A stretch of 64,000 bases of DNA from Bryobacterales bacterium (GTDB lineage: Bacteria > Acidobacteriota > Terriglobia > Bryobacterales > UBA6623), in the NCBI GenBank assembly GCA_028819215.1, contig JAPPMG010000031.1, positions 1 to 64,000 on the forward strand, written 5' to 3'. The notes under the pieces were generated by a model. It saw only the letters and a program-made list of their open reading frames with translations, did no database searches and was not told where the DNA came from. Both the position numbers and the translations under genes were made by a program. Positions 29,612 to 40,537 of the stretch are shown piece by piece; within the stretch, counting starts at the first letter, position 1, and each line of letters starts with the position of its first letter.

Positions 29612-30955
29612 ATGGACTTCAAAGGCAAAGCGACCACGATACAGCTGTTCAGCTTCAGGACGATCCCGATGCGAACGTTCCACATGACGTGGTTTGCGTT
29701 CTTTTTGTGCTTTTTCGGGTGGTTCGGTATTGCGCCGCTGATGGCCGTGGTCAGGGACGATCTCGGACTGACCAAGGAGCAGGTCGGCAATACGATCATC
29801 GCCTCCGTGGCGATCACTGTAATTGCCCGGCTCGCGATTGGCTGGCTGTGCGACAAGATCGGCCCGCGCAAGGCGTATACCTGGCTGCTAGCCCTAGGTT
29901 CCATCCCGGTGATGACGATCGGCTTCGCAGACAGCTACGAGACGTTCTTGCTGTTCCGCCTGGCCATCGGAGCGATCGGCGCGTCGTTTGTCATCACCCA
30001 GTACCACACGTCCGTGATGTTCGCGCCGAACACTGTTGGCACGGCCAACGCGACGACTGCGGGCTGGGGCAATCTTGGCGGCGGAGTCACGCAGATGGCT
30101 ATGCCCCTGCTTTTCGCGGCGGTGATGACGTTCGCCGCTGACCAGGCCTTGGGATGGCGGATCGCGATGGTAGTCCCAGGCCTCGCCCTGCTTGGAACCT
30201 CCGCGCTCTACTGGAACCTGACCCAGGACTCCCCGGACGGAAGCTACGAGGCACTGCGACGGACGGGAGCGCTTGCAAGCGCCAAGACGGTCGAGGGTGC
30301 GTTCCTGAAAGCGTGCTCTGACACGCGGGTCTGGGCGCTCTTCCTGATCTACGGAGCCTGCTTCGGGGTCGAGCTCACGATCAACAACATCGCCGCGCTG
30401 TACTTCCACGATTACTTCGGACTCGGCCTCGCGACCGCCGGACTGGTGGCCGGCCTCTTCGGCCTGATGAACGTATTCGCCCGGACCCTGGGAGGGATGG
30501 TCGGAGACCGGTGGGGCCTTCGCTGGGGCCTGCGCGGCCGTGTCTGGTTTCTTGCGGGAATCCTGTTCCTTGAAGGCCTTGCGCTGATGCTGTTCTCGCA
30601 GCAGTCGATTCTGCCGATGGCGATCGCCACGCTGATTCTCTTCAGCCTGTGCGTGCAGATGTCCGAAGGCGCGACGTATTCGGTGGTGCCGTTCATCAAC
30701 AAGCGAGCGCTTGGAGCGGTCGCTGGCATCGTCGGCGCCGGCGGGAATGCCGGTGCCGTAGCTGCGGGCTTCCTCTTTAAGGCCGAGAGCCTCAGCTGGC
30801 CCCAGGCGCTGCTGATGCTAGGCGCGGTCGTGACTCTGGTATCGTTCCTCGCCTTCGCCGTGCGGTTCTCCGAGGCGGATGAAACGGCGGTCGCTCGAGA
30901 GACCGAGTCCCGCCTGGCAGGCACGCGACCAGAGCCGGTGGCCGAACCCGTGTAG
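29612..30955 (+). CDS. narK: MFS nitrate/nitrite transporter (NarK family)
   Basis: MTWFAFFLCFFGWFGIAPLMAVVRDDLGLTKEQ; NATTAGWGNLGGGVTQ nitrate-signature-like; YSVVPFINKRALGAVAGIVGAGGNAGAVAAGFLF. Confidence 0.93.
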   Translation: MDFKGKATTIQLFSFRTIPMRTFHMTWFAFFLCFFGWFGIAPLMAVVRDDLGLTKEQVGNTIIASVAITVIARLAIGWLCDKIGPRKAYTWLLALGSIPVMTIGFADSYETFLLFRLAIGAIGASFVITQYHTSVMFAPNTVGTANATTAGWGNLGGGVTQMAMPLLFAAVMTFAADQALGWRIAMVVPGLALLGTSALYWNLTQDSPDGSYEALRRTGALASAKTVEGAFLKACSDTRVWALFLIYGACFGVELTINNIAALYFHDYFGLGLATAGLVAGLFGLMNVFARTLGGMVGDRWGLRWGLRGRVWFLAGILFLEGLALMLFSQQSILPMAIATLILFSLCVQMSEGATYSVVPFINKRALGAVAGIVGAGGNAGAVAAGFLFKAESLSWPQALLMLGAVVTLVSFLAFAVRFSEADETAVARETESRLAGTRPEPVAEPV

Positions 30956-31094
30956 GCCTGTGACCTAGCGAGGCCCAGGGGGCCACGCTGCGCGCGTAGC
31001 CGGTCAGGCGGGCGGCGCGGAGACTGCGTTCACCGCGCCGCCGACACTGCTTGTCACCGAAACGGGGACGTACAAGCGACGGGCCTACTGTCGG

Positions 31095-32417
31095 CTAGCT
31101 CGAGCTGATGCAGAACAGTTCGTCCTCGCTACGCAGGTACAATTTGCCGTCGACGATCACCGGCGAGGAGATGAAGAACTCGTCGCCCATCTCGTTAACG
31201 GCCAGCACCTCGTACTCTTTGCCCAGCTTGAGCACGACTACATCGCCCTGTTCGGTAGCGAGGTAGAGCTTGCCGGCCGCTGCGACCGGAGAGGCCTTGA
31301 ACGAGTACGTTTCCGGCAACCGTTGCTGGTGGTAGTACTTCTCGCCAGTCTTGGCTTCGAATGCATTGACCATTCCCCGATCCGTGACGAAGTACAAGAT
31401 TCCCTCGTGTAGCACTGGTGATGCAGAATAGGCGTTGCCTACTTGGTTGGTCCACTTGACGAAGTCTCCGTTGTCGGTGATGTCGCCCTTGCCGCCAAGC
31501 TGAACGGCCAGCAGGTTGGGATTGCGATAGCCGGTCATGGCGATCACCATTTCGTCGTCCACGTTGACCACCGCCGGAATCGCGTTGGGCCCCAGCCCGC
31601 CCGCTTCCCAGAGCAGCTCGCCTGTCTCGAAGTCGTAGGTGCGTATGCGCTCCGAGCTTGTCACCACCTGCTTGCGACCGCCGTGTTCCACCACGATCGG
31701 CTGCGCCCAGCTGCTGCGCTCGTTGCGCGGCATGCGCCAGAGTTCTTTGCCGGTCGACTTGTCCAAGGCCACGATGTAGGAGTCGCCCTCGTGGTCCTTC
31801 TGAAGGATCAGCTTGTCCTCGTGGAGCACCGGAGCGATACCCTCGCCGAAAGCGTTGCGCATATGCATCGGCCCAAAGTCCTTGGACCACAGCAGCTTGC
31901 CATCCATGTCGTAGGCATACACACCGCGGGATCCGAAGTTCGCTATCAGGATTTCTCCGTCGGTCACCGGAGAATTCGACGCATAGCTGCCGTAGCGCCG
32001 GTGATAGCCCTCGTGCGGCTTCTTGGAAATCGCGGTCTGGCGCCAGAGCTGCTTGCCGGTGTCCTTATCAAAGGCCAGCACCAAGAAGTCGTACAGCGGA
32101 AACTCCCCTGCGCCGTCATTCTTTTCCGAGATTGCGGCGGTGGTGAGATAGAGCGCCTGGCCGGAGATCACGGGCGTGGAATGCCCCTTGCCCGGCACGC
32201 TGATCCGCCACTTGACGTTCTCGGTTGCGGAAAAGTTGAGCGGAGCGTCGCTTTCGGCCACGCCGTTGTTGTTGGGCCCGCGCCACTGCCGCCAGGAATC
32301 CTTGGCTTCCGGCCCGGCCGCGGCCGCGCTCCACGCAATGCCAAGGATCGCGATCAATCCATAGTGTCCGAGCCGCGAAGCAGCGTTGAGTCTTGGCATC
32401 TTCATCGTCCTTTTCAT
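31095..32417 (-). CDS. PQQ-binding-like beta-propeller repeat protein
   Basis: DSWRQWRGPNNNGVAESDAPLNFSATENVKWRISVPGKGHSTPVISGQALYLTTA and repeated TGKELWR/TGKQLWRQ blades; start at MKRTMKMPRL. Confidence 0.9.
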   Translation of the reverse strand: MKRTMKMPRLNAASRLGHYGLIAILGIAWSAAAAGPEAKDSWRQWRGPNNNGVAESDAPLNFSATENVKWRISVPGKGHSTPVISGQALYLTTAAISEKNDGAGEFPLYDFLVLAFDKDTGKQLWRQTAISKKPHEGYHRRYGSYASNSPVTDGEILIANFGSRGVYAYDMDGKLLWSKDFGPMHMRNAFGEGIAPVLHEDKLILQKDHEGDSYIVALDKSTGKELWRMPRNERSSWAQPIVVEHGGRKQVVTSSERIRTYDFETGELLWEAGGLGPNAIPAVVNVDDEMVIAMTGYRNPNLLAVQLGGKGDITDNGDFVKWTNQVGNAYSASPVLHEGILYFVTDRGMVNAFEAKTGEKYYHQQRLPETYSFKASPVAAAGKLYLATEQGDVVVLKLGKEYEVLAVNEMGDEFFISSPVIVDGKLYLRSEDELFCISSS

Positions 32418-32504
32418 TGAACCCTCAATCCTTGTGTGTGCTGTTCGGAAGGCGGGCCGATAGGCTCGATGCCTCCGAGTCCCCAAAATGCACCGCCAAA
32501 TTGA

Positions 32505-34010
32505 CTAGGCGTCACCAATGGCGGCTTGGTTGCGTCCTGCCGCGCCTCGCTTCGCGCGGATAAGTGGCCAAAGCAGCGACAGCGCCGTTGCGGCCAAGAA
32601 GACCAGCAAGATCGGGCGCGTCAGCATGGCCGACCAATCGCCGCGGCTGAGGATGAGCGCCCGACGCAAGTTGGACTCCATCAGCGGGCCCAGGATCAGT
32701 CCGAGCACGAGTGGGCCGAGCGGGATTTGCATCTTGCGGAACAGGAAGCCCGCCAGGCCTGCGGCGTACATGGCCCACACGTCGCTGACGGCGTTGTTCA
32801 GCGCGTAGGCCCCCACCGTGCCGAACACGATGATGCCGGCCCAAAGCCACGGGGCGGGAATGCTGAGCACCTTCGCCAGGGGCCTGGCTCCCAGGATGCC
32901 GATGACCATGATCAGCAGGGAGGCGAAGATCATCAGGAAGACGATGGAGAAGACGAATGCCTGATTGTTGGCGAAGAGCAGCGGGCCGGGCTGGATGCCG
33001 TGGATTAGCAGGGCGCCGATGAGGATGGCTGAAACGGCATCTCCGGGTATGCCCAACGTGAGCATCGTGGTCATTCCTCCGCCAATGGCGGCATTGCAAG
33101 CCGAGCAGCTCGCGGCCAGGCCGCTCAGGGAGCCCTTCCCAAAACTGTCCCCATCGGAGGATGTCCTGCGGGCCTGCTCCCACGCGATCACCGCGCCGAT
33201 ATCGCCACCGGCGGCCGGGATCGCCCCGACCATCGTGCCGACGGCCGCGCCGCTGAAGGTCGCCCTCGCCATGCGCTTGGCGTCAGCGATTCTAGGCAGC
33301 ACGCGGCCGATCGCGGCGGCAGTTGACGCACGGACAGATTGGCGATCGGAGACCTGCACCAGCACCTCTCCCAGCCCAAAGAGCCCGATCATCACGGGCA
33401 CGAACGAGATTCCGTCCAAGAACTCCGACATCCCGAATGTGTAGCGCGGGTAGGCTGTCATCGGGTCGAGCCCGACCAAAGCCAGTGCCAAGCCGAGGGT
33501 GCCGGCCAGCACGCCCTTGAGCACGTGTCCGCCGGAGACGCCGGCCATCAGACTGACGCCGAGCAACGTCAGTCCGAAGTACTCGGCAGGGCCGAATCTG
33601 AGGGCGAAGCTGGCGACCGGGAAGGCGAGGAAGGCCAGAAAGGCGATGCTGGTGAGCTGGCCGGTGGTCGAAGCGAGTGCGTTGATTCCCAAGGCCAGCC
33701 CCGCTTGGCCCTTGCGGGTCAGCGCGTAGCCGTCCCACGAGGCCGCGATGGAAGCCGGCGTGCCGGGGACGTTGATCAGGATTGCCGGAATGCCGCCGGA
33801 CGGAATGGTGCCGCAATAGATGCCGAGCAGCATCGCCAGTCCCTGCTCGGGCGAGACCCAGAACGTGAGCGGCGTCAACAGGGCCACGCCCATGGTGGCC
33901 GTCAGACCCGGCAGGGCTCCGAAGACCGCTCCCAGGCAAACACCGATGGCTAGGAACCCCAGTACTTGCCACGCGAGGACGGCCGACAGGCCCGCCAAGA
34001 TTTCGGCCAT
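32505..34010 (-). CDS. tctA: Tripartite tricarboxylate transporter large permease TctA
   Basis: GVCLGAVFGALPGLTATMGVALLTPLTFWVSPEQGLAMLLGIYCGTIPSGGIPAILINVPGTPASIAASWDGY is TctA-diagnostic. Confidence 0.96.
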   Translation of the reverse strand: MAEILAGLSAVLAWQVLGFLAIGVCLGAVFGALPGLTATMGVALLTPLTFWVSPEQGLAMLLGIYCGTIPSGGIPAILINVPGTPASIAASWDGYALTRKGQAGLALGINALASTTGQLTSIAFLAFLAFPVASFALRFGPAEYFGLTLLGVSLMAGVSGGHVLKGVLAGTLGLALALVGLDPMTAYPRYTFGMSEFLDGISFVPVMIGLFGLGEVLVQVSDRQSVRASTAAAIGRVLPRIADAKRMARATFSGAAVGTMVGAIPAAGGDIGAVIAWEQARRTSSDGDSFGKGSLSGLAASCSACNAAIGGGMTTMLTLGIPGDAVSAILIGALLIHGIQPGPLLFANNQAFVFSIVFLMIFASLLIMVIGILGARPLAKVLSIPAPWLWAGIIVFGTVGAYALNNAVSDVWAMYAAGLAGFLFRKMQIPLGPLVLGLILGPLMESNLRRALILSRGDWSAMLTRPILLVFLAATALSLLWPLIRAKRGAAGRNQAAIGDA

Positions 34011-34065
34011 CAGTCCGGAATCCTCCAGCGCTCAGCGAGTATTAGCCGTGCGAGCTTCATGGCGC

Positions 34066-34488
34066 TCACTCCAAGGTGACGTTCAGGCCTGCGTCAAAAG
34101 CCAGATACACGAGTATCGACAGCGCGGAGGCGTAACCCAAGGCCGGGATCCATCGCTGGCCTAGAAGACTCAACATGATTGCCAAGAACACTGCCGTCCG
34201 GACGACAAACCAGCCGGTACCCCACAGCAGCAGGTACGCCAGCAGCAAGGCCGCAGTCACGGCGACCTCACGCATGTTTGCGATGGAGAACGGCCCCTCG
34301 GAGCGGCGGCGCAGTCCGCGCAGTAGGAGCGCCGATGCGAGCAATGCCATCAAGGCGCCGATGGCCTGTGGGAAAAACCCTGCGCCGGGCAGCCCGCCAG
34401 TTCCGGCAGGAAACCCCGCACCGCTGACGATCAAGGCACAGCCAACAGCCGCGAGCAGTGCGCCGCAGATCGTGTCGGCGTGGCGCAC
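34066..34488 (-). CDS. tctB: Tripartite tricarboxylate transporter small subunit TctB
   Basis: Small 4-TM ORF between tctA and tctC, FPQAIGALMALLASALLLRGL. Confidence 0.88.
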   Translation of the reverse strand: MRHADTICGALLAAVGCALIVSGAGFPAGTGGLPGAGFFPQAIGALMALLASALLLRGLRRRSEGPFSIANMREVAVTAALLLAYLLLWGTGWFVVRTAVFLAIMLSLLGQRWIPALGYASALSILVYLAFDAGLNVTLE

Positions 34489-35451
34489 TTACGGGTTCTC
34501 CAAGCGGACGAGCTGGGGAATCTGGCTCTCGAAGAAACGCTGCTGTTCCAATGCGAATTCCGCGAAGTCTTCCCTACCTAAATAGAGGGCCTCCATTCCG
34601 AGCTCCCTGCAGAAGTCGGCCCACTCTGCGGTTCCGAAGGCGGCCTTGAAGGCGTCGGCTAGCATGGCGACGCGCTCCGCAGGTATCCCGGCCGGGCCGT
34701 AGAATCCGCTCCATGCCGGCGCGCCGATCGGGTAACCGAGTTCATGGGTCGTGGGCACTTCGGCCATGACACCGGCGCGTCCAGCGTCGAAAACGGCTAA
34801 GGCACGCAGGCTCCCGGCTCGGACGTGCGAAATCACCTCGCCGACACCGGCGACCGCCGCATCGGAATGCCGGCCGATCACGGACACAAGGGCTGGAGCG
34901 GAGCCTCCGTAGGGAAGGTGTGTGAAGCGCGCGCCAGTGCCTTGCTCAAGCAGCAGGATATTGAAGTGCCAAATTGAGCCAATTCCCGAGTTCGCCATGA
35001 CGATGTTGCCTGCTTCAGCCTTGGCGGCCGCAATGAAGTCTTCGAAGCTCTGCCACGGAGAGTCGGGATGGACGACCAGTGCCGGGGCGGTCTTGGAAAC
35101 CAGACAGATCAGCGATACGTCCGACGGTCCGATGTCGGCGTAGCCCAACGAGCGGACGATGGCGATCTCGACGGGAGCGTGGCCGATGGTGTAACCGTCC
35201 GAGGGCCGGCGGGCCACGAACGAGAAAGCCAGGGCACCGCTGGCGCCGGGCTTGTACTCGCAAACGATGGGGACGTTCAGGTGGCCTTCCGCCAGAGACG
35301 CCATCACCCGGGAGACCATGTCGGAAGCGCCGCCGGGCGACGCTTGAACGATGAGCTTGATCTCCTTGGACGGATAGGACTCTTCGTTGCCCGAGCAGCC
35401 GACCGCGAGAAGGCAGCCAACCAGAATCCAGCGGAGCGCAGGGGGCGTCAC
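34489..35451 (-). CDS. tctC: Tripartite tricarboxylate transporter substrate-binding protein (TctC/Bug)
   Basis: YPSKEIKLIVQASPGGASDMVSRVMASLAEGHLNVPIVCEYKPGASGALAFSFVARRPSDGYTIGH is Bug-family diagnostic. Confidence 0.94.
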   Translation of the reverse strand: MTPPALRWILVGCLLAVGCSGNEESYPSKEIKLIVQASPGGASDMVSRVMASLAEGHLNVPIVCEYKPGASGALAFSFVARRPSDGYTIGHAPVEIAIVRSLGYADIGPSDVSLICLVSKTAPALVVHPDSPWQSFEDFIAAAKAEAGNIVMANSGIGSIWHFNILLLEQGTGARFTHLPYGGSAPALVSVIGRHSDAAVAGVGEVISHVRAGSLRALAVFDAGRAGVMAEVPTTHELGYPIGAPAWSGFYGPAGIPAERVAMLADAFKAAFGTAEWADFCRELGMEALYLGREDFAEFALEQQRFFESQIPQLVRLENP

Positions 35452-35933
35452 AGGGACGCACGATTATAGCGGACGGCGCACGGTCGATTGCACGTCAGCG
35501 AAGGCAGTACCAAGGATCGAGCAAGGCACGTGAAGGCGACACCAACAGGGCTGTCCACTATCTCTGACCAATGGGCGTGTTGCGCCTGAGGGAGCCAAGG
35601 TCGAACGGTGCGTCTGCTCAGCAAACCTCCCGCCGCTCTAGTTGTACGCCTTCCCGAAATGGAAGCGGAGTCATCTATCGGCAGCAGCCTAGAAGGCTAG
35701 GCTTCATTAGTGAAAAATGTGATCTATTTTCATGATTCATATGTACTGTAACTGCAGATCGTGAAGGGGAGCCCCGATCGGTAACGATCTCTCCTACCCC
35801 GCGGGTGGGCACACGATCGCGTTGGTGGCGTCCGGAATGCCTGCGGGTGAGCTCGGAGGGTAGCTTCCAAGAACTGTGAGGAAGCCTAAAGACCTCGCGA
35901 CCGCGCAAGCTTCTTTGATTCTGTCATTATAAA

Positions 35934-35946
35934 ATGTACATGCATA
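35934..35946. promoter_or_regulatory. Candidate BrnA operator: overlapping palindromes ATGTACAT and ATGCAT before brnT
   Basis: Sequence ATTATAAAATGTACATGCATAGCC-ATG: perfect palindromes 35934-35941 and 35940-35945 just upstream of the brnT start. Confidence 0.4.
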
Positions 35947-35949
35947 GCC

Positions 35950-36225
35950 ATGGAGTTCGAATGGGACGAAGCCAAGAATCAGGCCAACATCCGAAAGCAT
36001 GGCGTCAGCTTCGAGATAGCGAGACGCGTTTTCGACTGTCCTTTGCTGACTTCGCGCGATCACCGCAAGGACTACGGCGAGGATCGTTATGTCAGCATTG
36101 GACAAGTGGGAGACGAAGCGCTGATCGTGATTACCCACACCCGACGAGAAGGGCGCATCCGTCTGATTTCGGCCCGCCCCGCGTCTCGCAAGGAAAGGCA
36201 GAGGTACCGTGATGAAATACAGTAA
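35950..36225 (+). CDS. brnT: BrnT family toxin
   Basis: MEFEWDEAKNQANIRKHGVSFEIARRVFDCPLL...EALIVITHTRREGRIRLISARPASRKERQRY. Confidence 0.95.
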   Translation: MEFEWDEAKNQANIRKHGVSFEIARRVFDCPLLTSRDHRKDYGEDRYVSIGQVGDEALIVITHTRREGRIRLISARPASRKERQRYRDEIQ

Positions 36226-36469
36226 GCCCCTCACGCCCGGGCAGATCGCGGCCACGCAGGACAAGAGTATCGACTTCGGCGACATCCCCGAACTGGACGA
36301 GACCTTCTGGCGCGAAGCCGAGTTGGTTGAACCTGACCGCACGGAACAGATCACGATGCGTGTCAAGCGGTCGGTGCTCGAGTATTTCAGGGCGTCAGGC
36401 AAGGGATACCAGACGCGGATGAACCGCGTCCTCGAAAGCTACGTGCAGGCGCACCGGGACGCTGGATGA
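36209..36469 (+). CDS. brnA: BrnA family antitoxin
   Basis: DKSIDFGDIPELDETFWREAELVEP and RHH region ITMRVKRSVLEYFRASGKGYQTRMNRVLESYV; overlaps brnT by 17 nt. Confidence 0.93.
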   Translation: MMKYSKPLTPGQIAATQDKSIDFGDIPELDETFWREAELVEPDRTEQITMRVKRSVLEYFRASGKGYQTRMNRVLESYVQAHRDAG

Positions 36470-36783
36470 AGCATCCCAACCCTGCTCAAGCACAGATTCA
36501 CAGTGCTCCTTCAGGGAGTGCGGAAACTACGCGAGAACTGGTACAGCATACGGATAGCATCGGCCAGGTGCCCATTAGCACCAGCTGTGGCAATCGCAGG
36601 TCGCAACCCTTCGATCTTGACGGCAGGGCTGGGCTGGGTGGCTGTTCGGGGCGAAGGCAACGTCGCTCAACCTCAGTGCGAGCGTTGGAGAAGATCCTGA
36701 CGCATACTGTCCTCGCCCGAGCCAACCCGATCACCTTCCGAGGGACATGACTTACATGCACCGGCACGTCGCTAGACTGGAAC

Positions 36784-37449
36784 TTGAGAGAACCTAGCTC
36801 ACCACTCCGAGCGGTATTGTTCGACTTTGATGGCACGCTGTTCGACAGCGAGTACCTGCACCACGAAGCGTGGCTGGAAGCGGTCGAGCCTTGGGGCGTG
36901 ACAGTGGGCTGGGAGGACTACAAGCGCAACCTTGTCGGCATCAGCGACACGCGCGCCTGCGAATTCTTCCTAGACCTGGCCGGAAGGCCGCGGACACCCG
37001 AGGCGATCCAAGCCGGACGCGCGCGCAAGCACTCCGTATACAGACGGCGCGCCTTGCGAGAACTCGTGCCTCATCCGAGCGTGGCGGCTTGGATTCGCGC
37101 CAACTGCGAGCGCGTGCCGCTCGGAGTAGTCTCGTCCAGCGCAATTCCCGACGTGGTGCCGATCCTAGAACGGCAGGGCATCGCGGATTTGATGCGCTTC
37201 ATCATCTGCGCAGAGCATGTGGAGCGGCTCAAGCCCGATCCTCTGCCCTACTTGCTAGCGTTCAAGAAGCTGCAAGCCGCGTGCGACATTTCCGATCCCG
37301 GGCACTGCCTGGTATTTGAAGACTCCTCTGCCGGTGTCCAAGCGGCCCGCGCGGCGGGCATGACGGTGCATGTGGTGGCAAAGCCCGCGGATCTTGCCTC
37401 GGCTCTCGAAGAGTGGAGCGCACGCATCTGTGAGTTGGTCGGTCGATAG
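36784..37449 (+). CDS. HAD family hydrolase (beta-phosphoglucomutase-like)
   Basis: VLFDFDGTLFDSEYLHHEAW, LGVVSSSAIPDVV, LVFEDSSAGVQAARAAGMTVHVV. Confidence 0.92.
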   Translation: MREPSSPLRAVLFDFDGTLFDSEYLHHEAWLEAVEPWGVTVGWEDYKRNLVGISDTRACEFFLDLAGRPRTPEAIQAGRARKHSVYRRRALRELVPHPSVAAWIRANCERVPLGVVSSSAIPDVVPILERQGIADLMRFIICAEHVERLKPDPLPYLLAFKKLQAACDISDPGHCLVFEDSSAGVQAARAAGMTVHVVAKPADLASALEEWSARICELVGR

Positions 37450-37560
37450 GTCGGGGGCCTTGCAGGGATCTCAGCGCCAAGCGCCGTGCCATGGATGAGC
37501 CAACCGGCCCGCAGGCACGAACTCGACAGCGGATATTGTCGTGGCAGGTGCGCCAGGCAG

Positions 37561-39840
37561 TCAGTCCGCAGCGACGGCTGAGCGGGCCGCAAGACCTTCC
37601 TGTGCGTCGTGAACCGCGACGGCCGACATGGTGATCACTTCCTCCACGTTGAAGCCTTTCTGCAGCACCGCCACCGGCTTGGCCATGCCCATCAGGATTG
37701 GCCCGACCGAACGCGCGCCCGCGAACTGCCGCAGCAGCTTGTAGGCGATATTTGCCGCGGCAAGGTTCGGGAAGATCAGCACGTTCGCCTCGCTCTGGAG
37801 CCGGGAGAACGGGAAGAACTCCTCCGAAATGTCAGGATCGAGAGCAGTATCGGCCTGCATTTCACCGTCCACGATCAGGCCGGGATCCAGCTTTGAGCAA
37901 ATTGCGGCCGCCTGCGTGACCCGCTCCGAGTCGGGATTCCGTGCCGAGCCGAAGTTGGAAAAAGACAAGAGCGCCACGTGCGGAACGATGCCCAGACGCC
38001 GCGCCCGCCGTGCCGCCAGCATCGCGATCTCAGCGAGGTCTTCAGGGCTGGGATCGATATTGACCGTTGTATCGGCCAGCAGATAGATCTTGCGCTGGCG
38101 GATCATCATGTAAAGGCCGGACACCTTGCGGACGCCGCTCCGCCGGTCGATGATCCGCAGCACGGTGCGCAGAGTCTCGGGGTAGTGGCGCGTGATGCCG
38201 GCCACCACTCCGTCAGCGTCGCCAGAGCGCACCATCATGCAGGCGAATGCAATCCGGTCACGGAGCATTTCGAGGGCGTCCTCGTAAGTGCAACCCTTGC
38301 GCTGCCTGAGCCTGAAGAGATCCTGGGCGTACTGTTCTAAACGGGGAGAGTGCTGCGGTTCGACGATTTCCCAGCCATCTGTCGGCAGCATCAGCTCCTC
38401 TGCCTTGCGGCGAATTTGCTCCGGGTCGCCCAGCAGCACGGGCCTAGCGATGCGCTCTTGGTTCAGCACGAATGCCGCACGCAGGATTTTCTCGTGATCG
38501 CCCTCCGGCATCACGAGCCGACGCGGGTCCTCCTTGGCGCGGTCCAAGATCATTTGGAACACTTCCTGGCTGCTGTCGAGCCGCACCGTCAGGGCTTGGC
38601 GGTAGTCTTCCAATTCGATCCTCTTGGTGGCGGCCCCACTGCTGATCGCCACTTCGGCGACTTTGCTGGCCACCTCCGGAGTCACGCGCGGGTCGAATGG
38701 TTTGGGAATGATGTATTGCGGGCCGAACCCGAGTTGCTCGCTGGTGTAGATCCGGCGCACCGAATCCGGCACCGGATCCCTGGCTAGGTCCGCCAGCGCC
38801 CGCACGGCCGCCAGTTCCATCTCGGTATTGATGCTCGTCGCCTCGACATCCAGTGCGCCGCGAAACAGGGAGGGGAAACAGAGCACGTTGTTGACTTGGT
38901 TCGGGTGGTCCGAGCGTCCGGTGGCGATGATGGCGTCCTTGCGCGTCGCCGTTGCTAGGCCGTACTCGATTTCCGGGTCGGGGTTTGCGAGCGCGAAAAC
39001 GATCGGGCTGTCCGCCATTGAGAGCAGCATCTCGGTCGTGAGCACGTCCGGCTTGGAGAGCCCGACAAACACGTCGGCTCCTTTGGTCGCTTCCTCGAGC
39101 GTGCGCAGTCCGGTGTCTGCCGCGAAGCGCTCCTTGAAGCGGTTCATGCCGTCGACGCGATCGGTATGGATCACGCCGCGCGAGTCCAGCAACAGCAGAT
39201 TGGAGGGGTCTACGCCCAGCTTCAGGTAGAGGTCAGCGCATGCGATGCCGCTCGCTCCTGCACCGTTGATGACTACCCGCAGGGAGCGGAGATCCTTGCC
39301 GGCGATCTCGGCGGCGTTGATCAGCGCGGCGCCGCTGATGATGGCCGTGCCGTGCTGGTCGTCGTGAAAGACCGGGATGCTGACGCGCTTGCGCAGTTCC
39401 TCCTCTACATGGAAGCACTCAGGTGCCTTGATGTCCTCCAGGTTGATACCGCCGAACGTTGGCTCCAGCAGTTCGACGACCCTGATGATCTCGTCCGGAT
39501 CGGCTGTGTTGAGCTCGAGATCGAATACGTCAATGTCGGCGAACCGCTTGAACAGGACTGCCTTGCCTTCCATCACGGGCTTGCCTGCGAGCGGCCCGAT
39601 ATTGCCAAGGCCTAGGACGGCCGAACCGTTGGAGACGACAGCGACTAGGTTCGAACGCGACGTGTAGCGTCCCGCCAGTCGAGGGTCACGCACGATCTCT
39701 AGGCAGGCCTCGGCGACGCCCGGCGAATAGGCTAGGCTGAGGTCGATCTGTGTGTCAGAGGGCTTGGTCGGAGCGATCGAGATCTTGCCCGGCCGCGGGT
39801 GACTATGGTAGCGGAGAGCTGACTTCTTTTGGATCTTCAT
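37561..39840 (-). CDS. maeB: NADP-dependent malic enzyme with C-terminal phosphotransacetylase domain
   Basis: [65 protein letters not shown]-like [20 protein letters not shown]...; start at MKIQKKSAL (39840). Confidence 0.95.
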   Translation of the reverse strand: MKIQKKSALRYHSHPRPGKISIAPTKPSDTQIDLSLAYSPGVAEACLEIVRDPRLAGRYTSRSNLVAVVSNGSAVLGLGNIGPLAGKPVMEGKAVLFKRFADIDVFDLELNTADPDEIIRVVELLEPTFGGINLEDIKAPECFHVEEELRKRVSIPVFHDDQHGTAIISGAALINAAEIAGKDLRSLRVVINGAGASGIACADLYLKLGVDPSNLLLLDSRGVIHTDRVDGMNRFKERFAADTGLRTLEEATKGADVFVGLSKPDVLTTEMLLSMADSPIVFALANPDPEIEYGLATATRKDAIIATGRSDHPNQVNNVLCFPSLFRGALDVEATSINTEMELAAVRALADLARDPVPDSVRRIYTSEQLGFGPQYIIPKPFDPRVTPEVASKVAEVAISSGAATKRIELEDYRQALTVRLDSSQEVFQMILDRAKEDPRRLVMPEGDHEKILRAAFVLNQERIARPVLLGDPEQIRRKAEELMLPTDGWEIVEPQHSPRLEQYAQDLFRLRQRKGCTYEDALEMLRDRIAFACMMVRSGDADGVVAGITRHYPETLRTVLRIIDRRSGVRKVSGLYMMIRQRKIYLLADTTVNIDPSPEDLAEIAMLAARRARRLGIVPHVALLSFSNFGSARNPDSERVTQAAAICSKLDPGLIVDGEMQADTALDPDISEEFFPFSRLQSEANVLIFPNLAAANIAYKLLRQFAGARSVGPILMGMAKPVAVLQKGFNVEEVITMSAVAVHDAQEGLAARSAVAAD

Positions 39841-39996
39841 ACGGAACGGTCCCCGTTTCGGACGGAGGGTGGCACTGCGGGCGCTTAGTCGCGAGGCCGT
39901 TGCAATCAAGCCCTTGCGCCGAGGAGCACCTTTAGGTCGATTGTCGCAAGTTACGCTCTTGGGCGGTACAATTCTTGCGCGAAAGGGAGTTAGGTA

Positions 39997-40422
39997 TTGA
40001 AGCGGCGAGCAGCAGTCGGGTGGTGTCTCGGAATCGCCGTCGCGCTTGGGCTGGGGGGCCTTGTGTCGCCTCAAGGGACGGAGCCTCCGCCGGAGGCGAC
40101 GATCACTGAATTGATGCAGGCGATGGTTATCCCCGCGTCCAACAAGCTGTTCGACGTGCCGCGCAACGTGCCGCAAGACGCCTCGGGTTGGGACGAGGTG
40201 CGCAACAGCGCCGTGCTCTTGGCTGAGTCCGGCACTCTGCTCATGCGCGACGGGAGGGCCGAGAACTCGGAAGTCTGGGCCGTGACCTCGCGCGCCTTGG
40301 CCGAGGCTGGCGAGGCCGCCCTGAAGGGGGCCCGGGCACGCGACCCGGAGGCGATCGGAGAGGCCGGCAACCTGCTCATCGACGCTTGCGAGAGATGTCA
40401 CGAAAAACACTGGATCCGTTAG
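39997..40422 (+). CDS. Exported c-type-cytochrome-like protein
   Basis: Signal peptide, C-terminal CERCHEKHW heme-binding motif; TTG start with SD AAAGGGAG. Confidence 0.75.
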   Translation: MKRRAAVGWCLGIAVALGLGGLVSPQGTEPPPEATITELMQAMVIPASNKLFDVPRNVPQDASGWDEVRNSAVLLAESGTLLMRDGRAENSEVWAVTSRALAEAGEAALKGARARDPEAIGEAGNLLIDACERCHEKHWIR

Positions 40423-40537
40423 TGCGGTGGCGAACTCGCCGCTGCCGCCGCAGTCCATTTCGTGGGCAGGCGGGCTCGTGCCTAGCCCGCGTCGCGGACC
40501 GGTGCGTTGGACTGCTAGCCTTACCTCTGTGATCACC

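Noticed and set aside
35794-36402. 202-aa minus-strand ORF
   Set aside because: Antisense to brnT-brnA; not protein-like.
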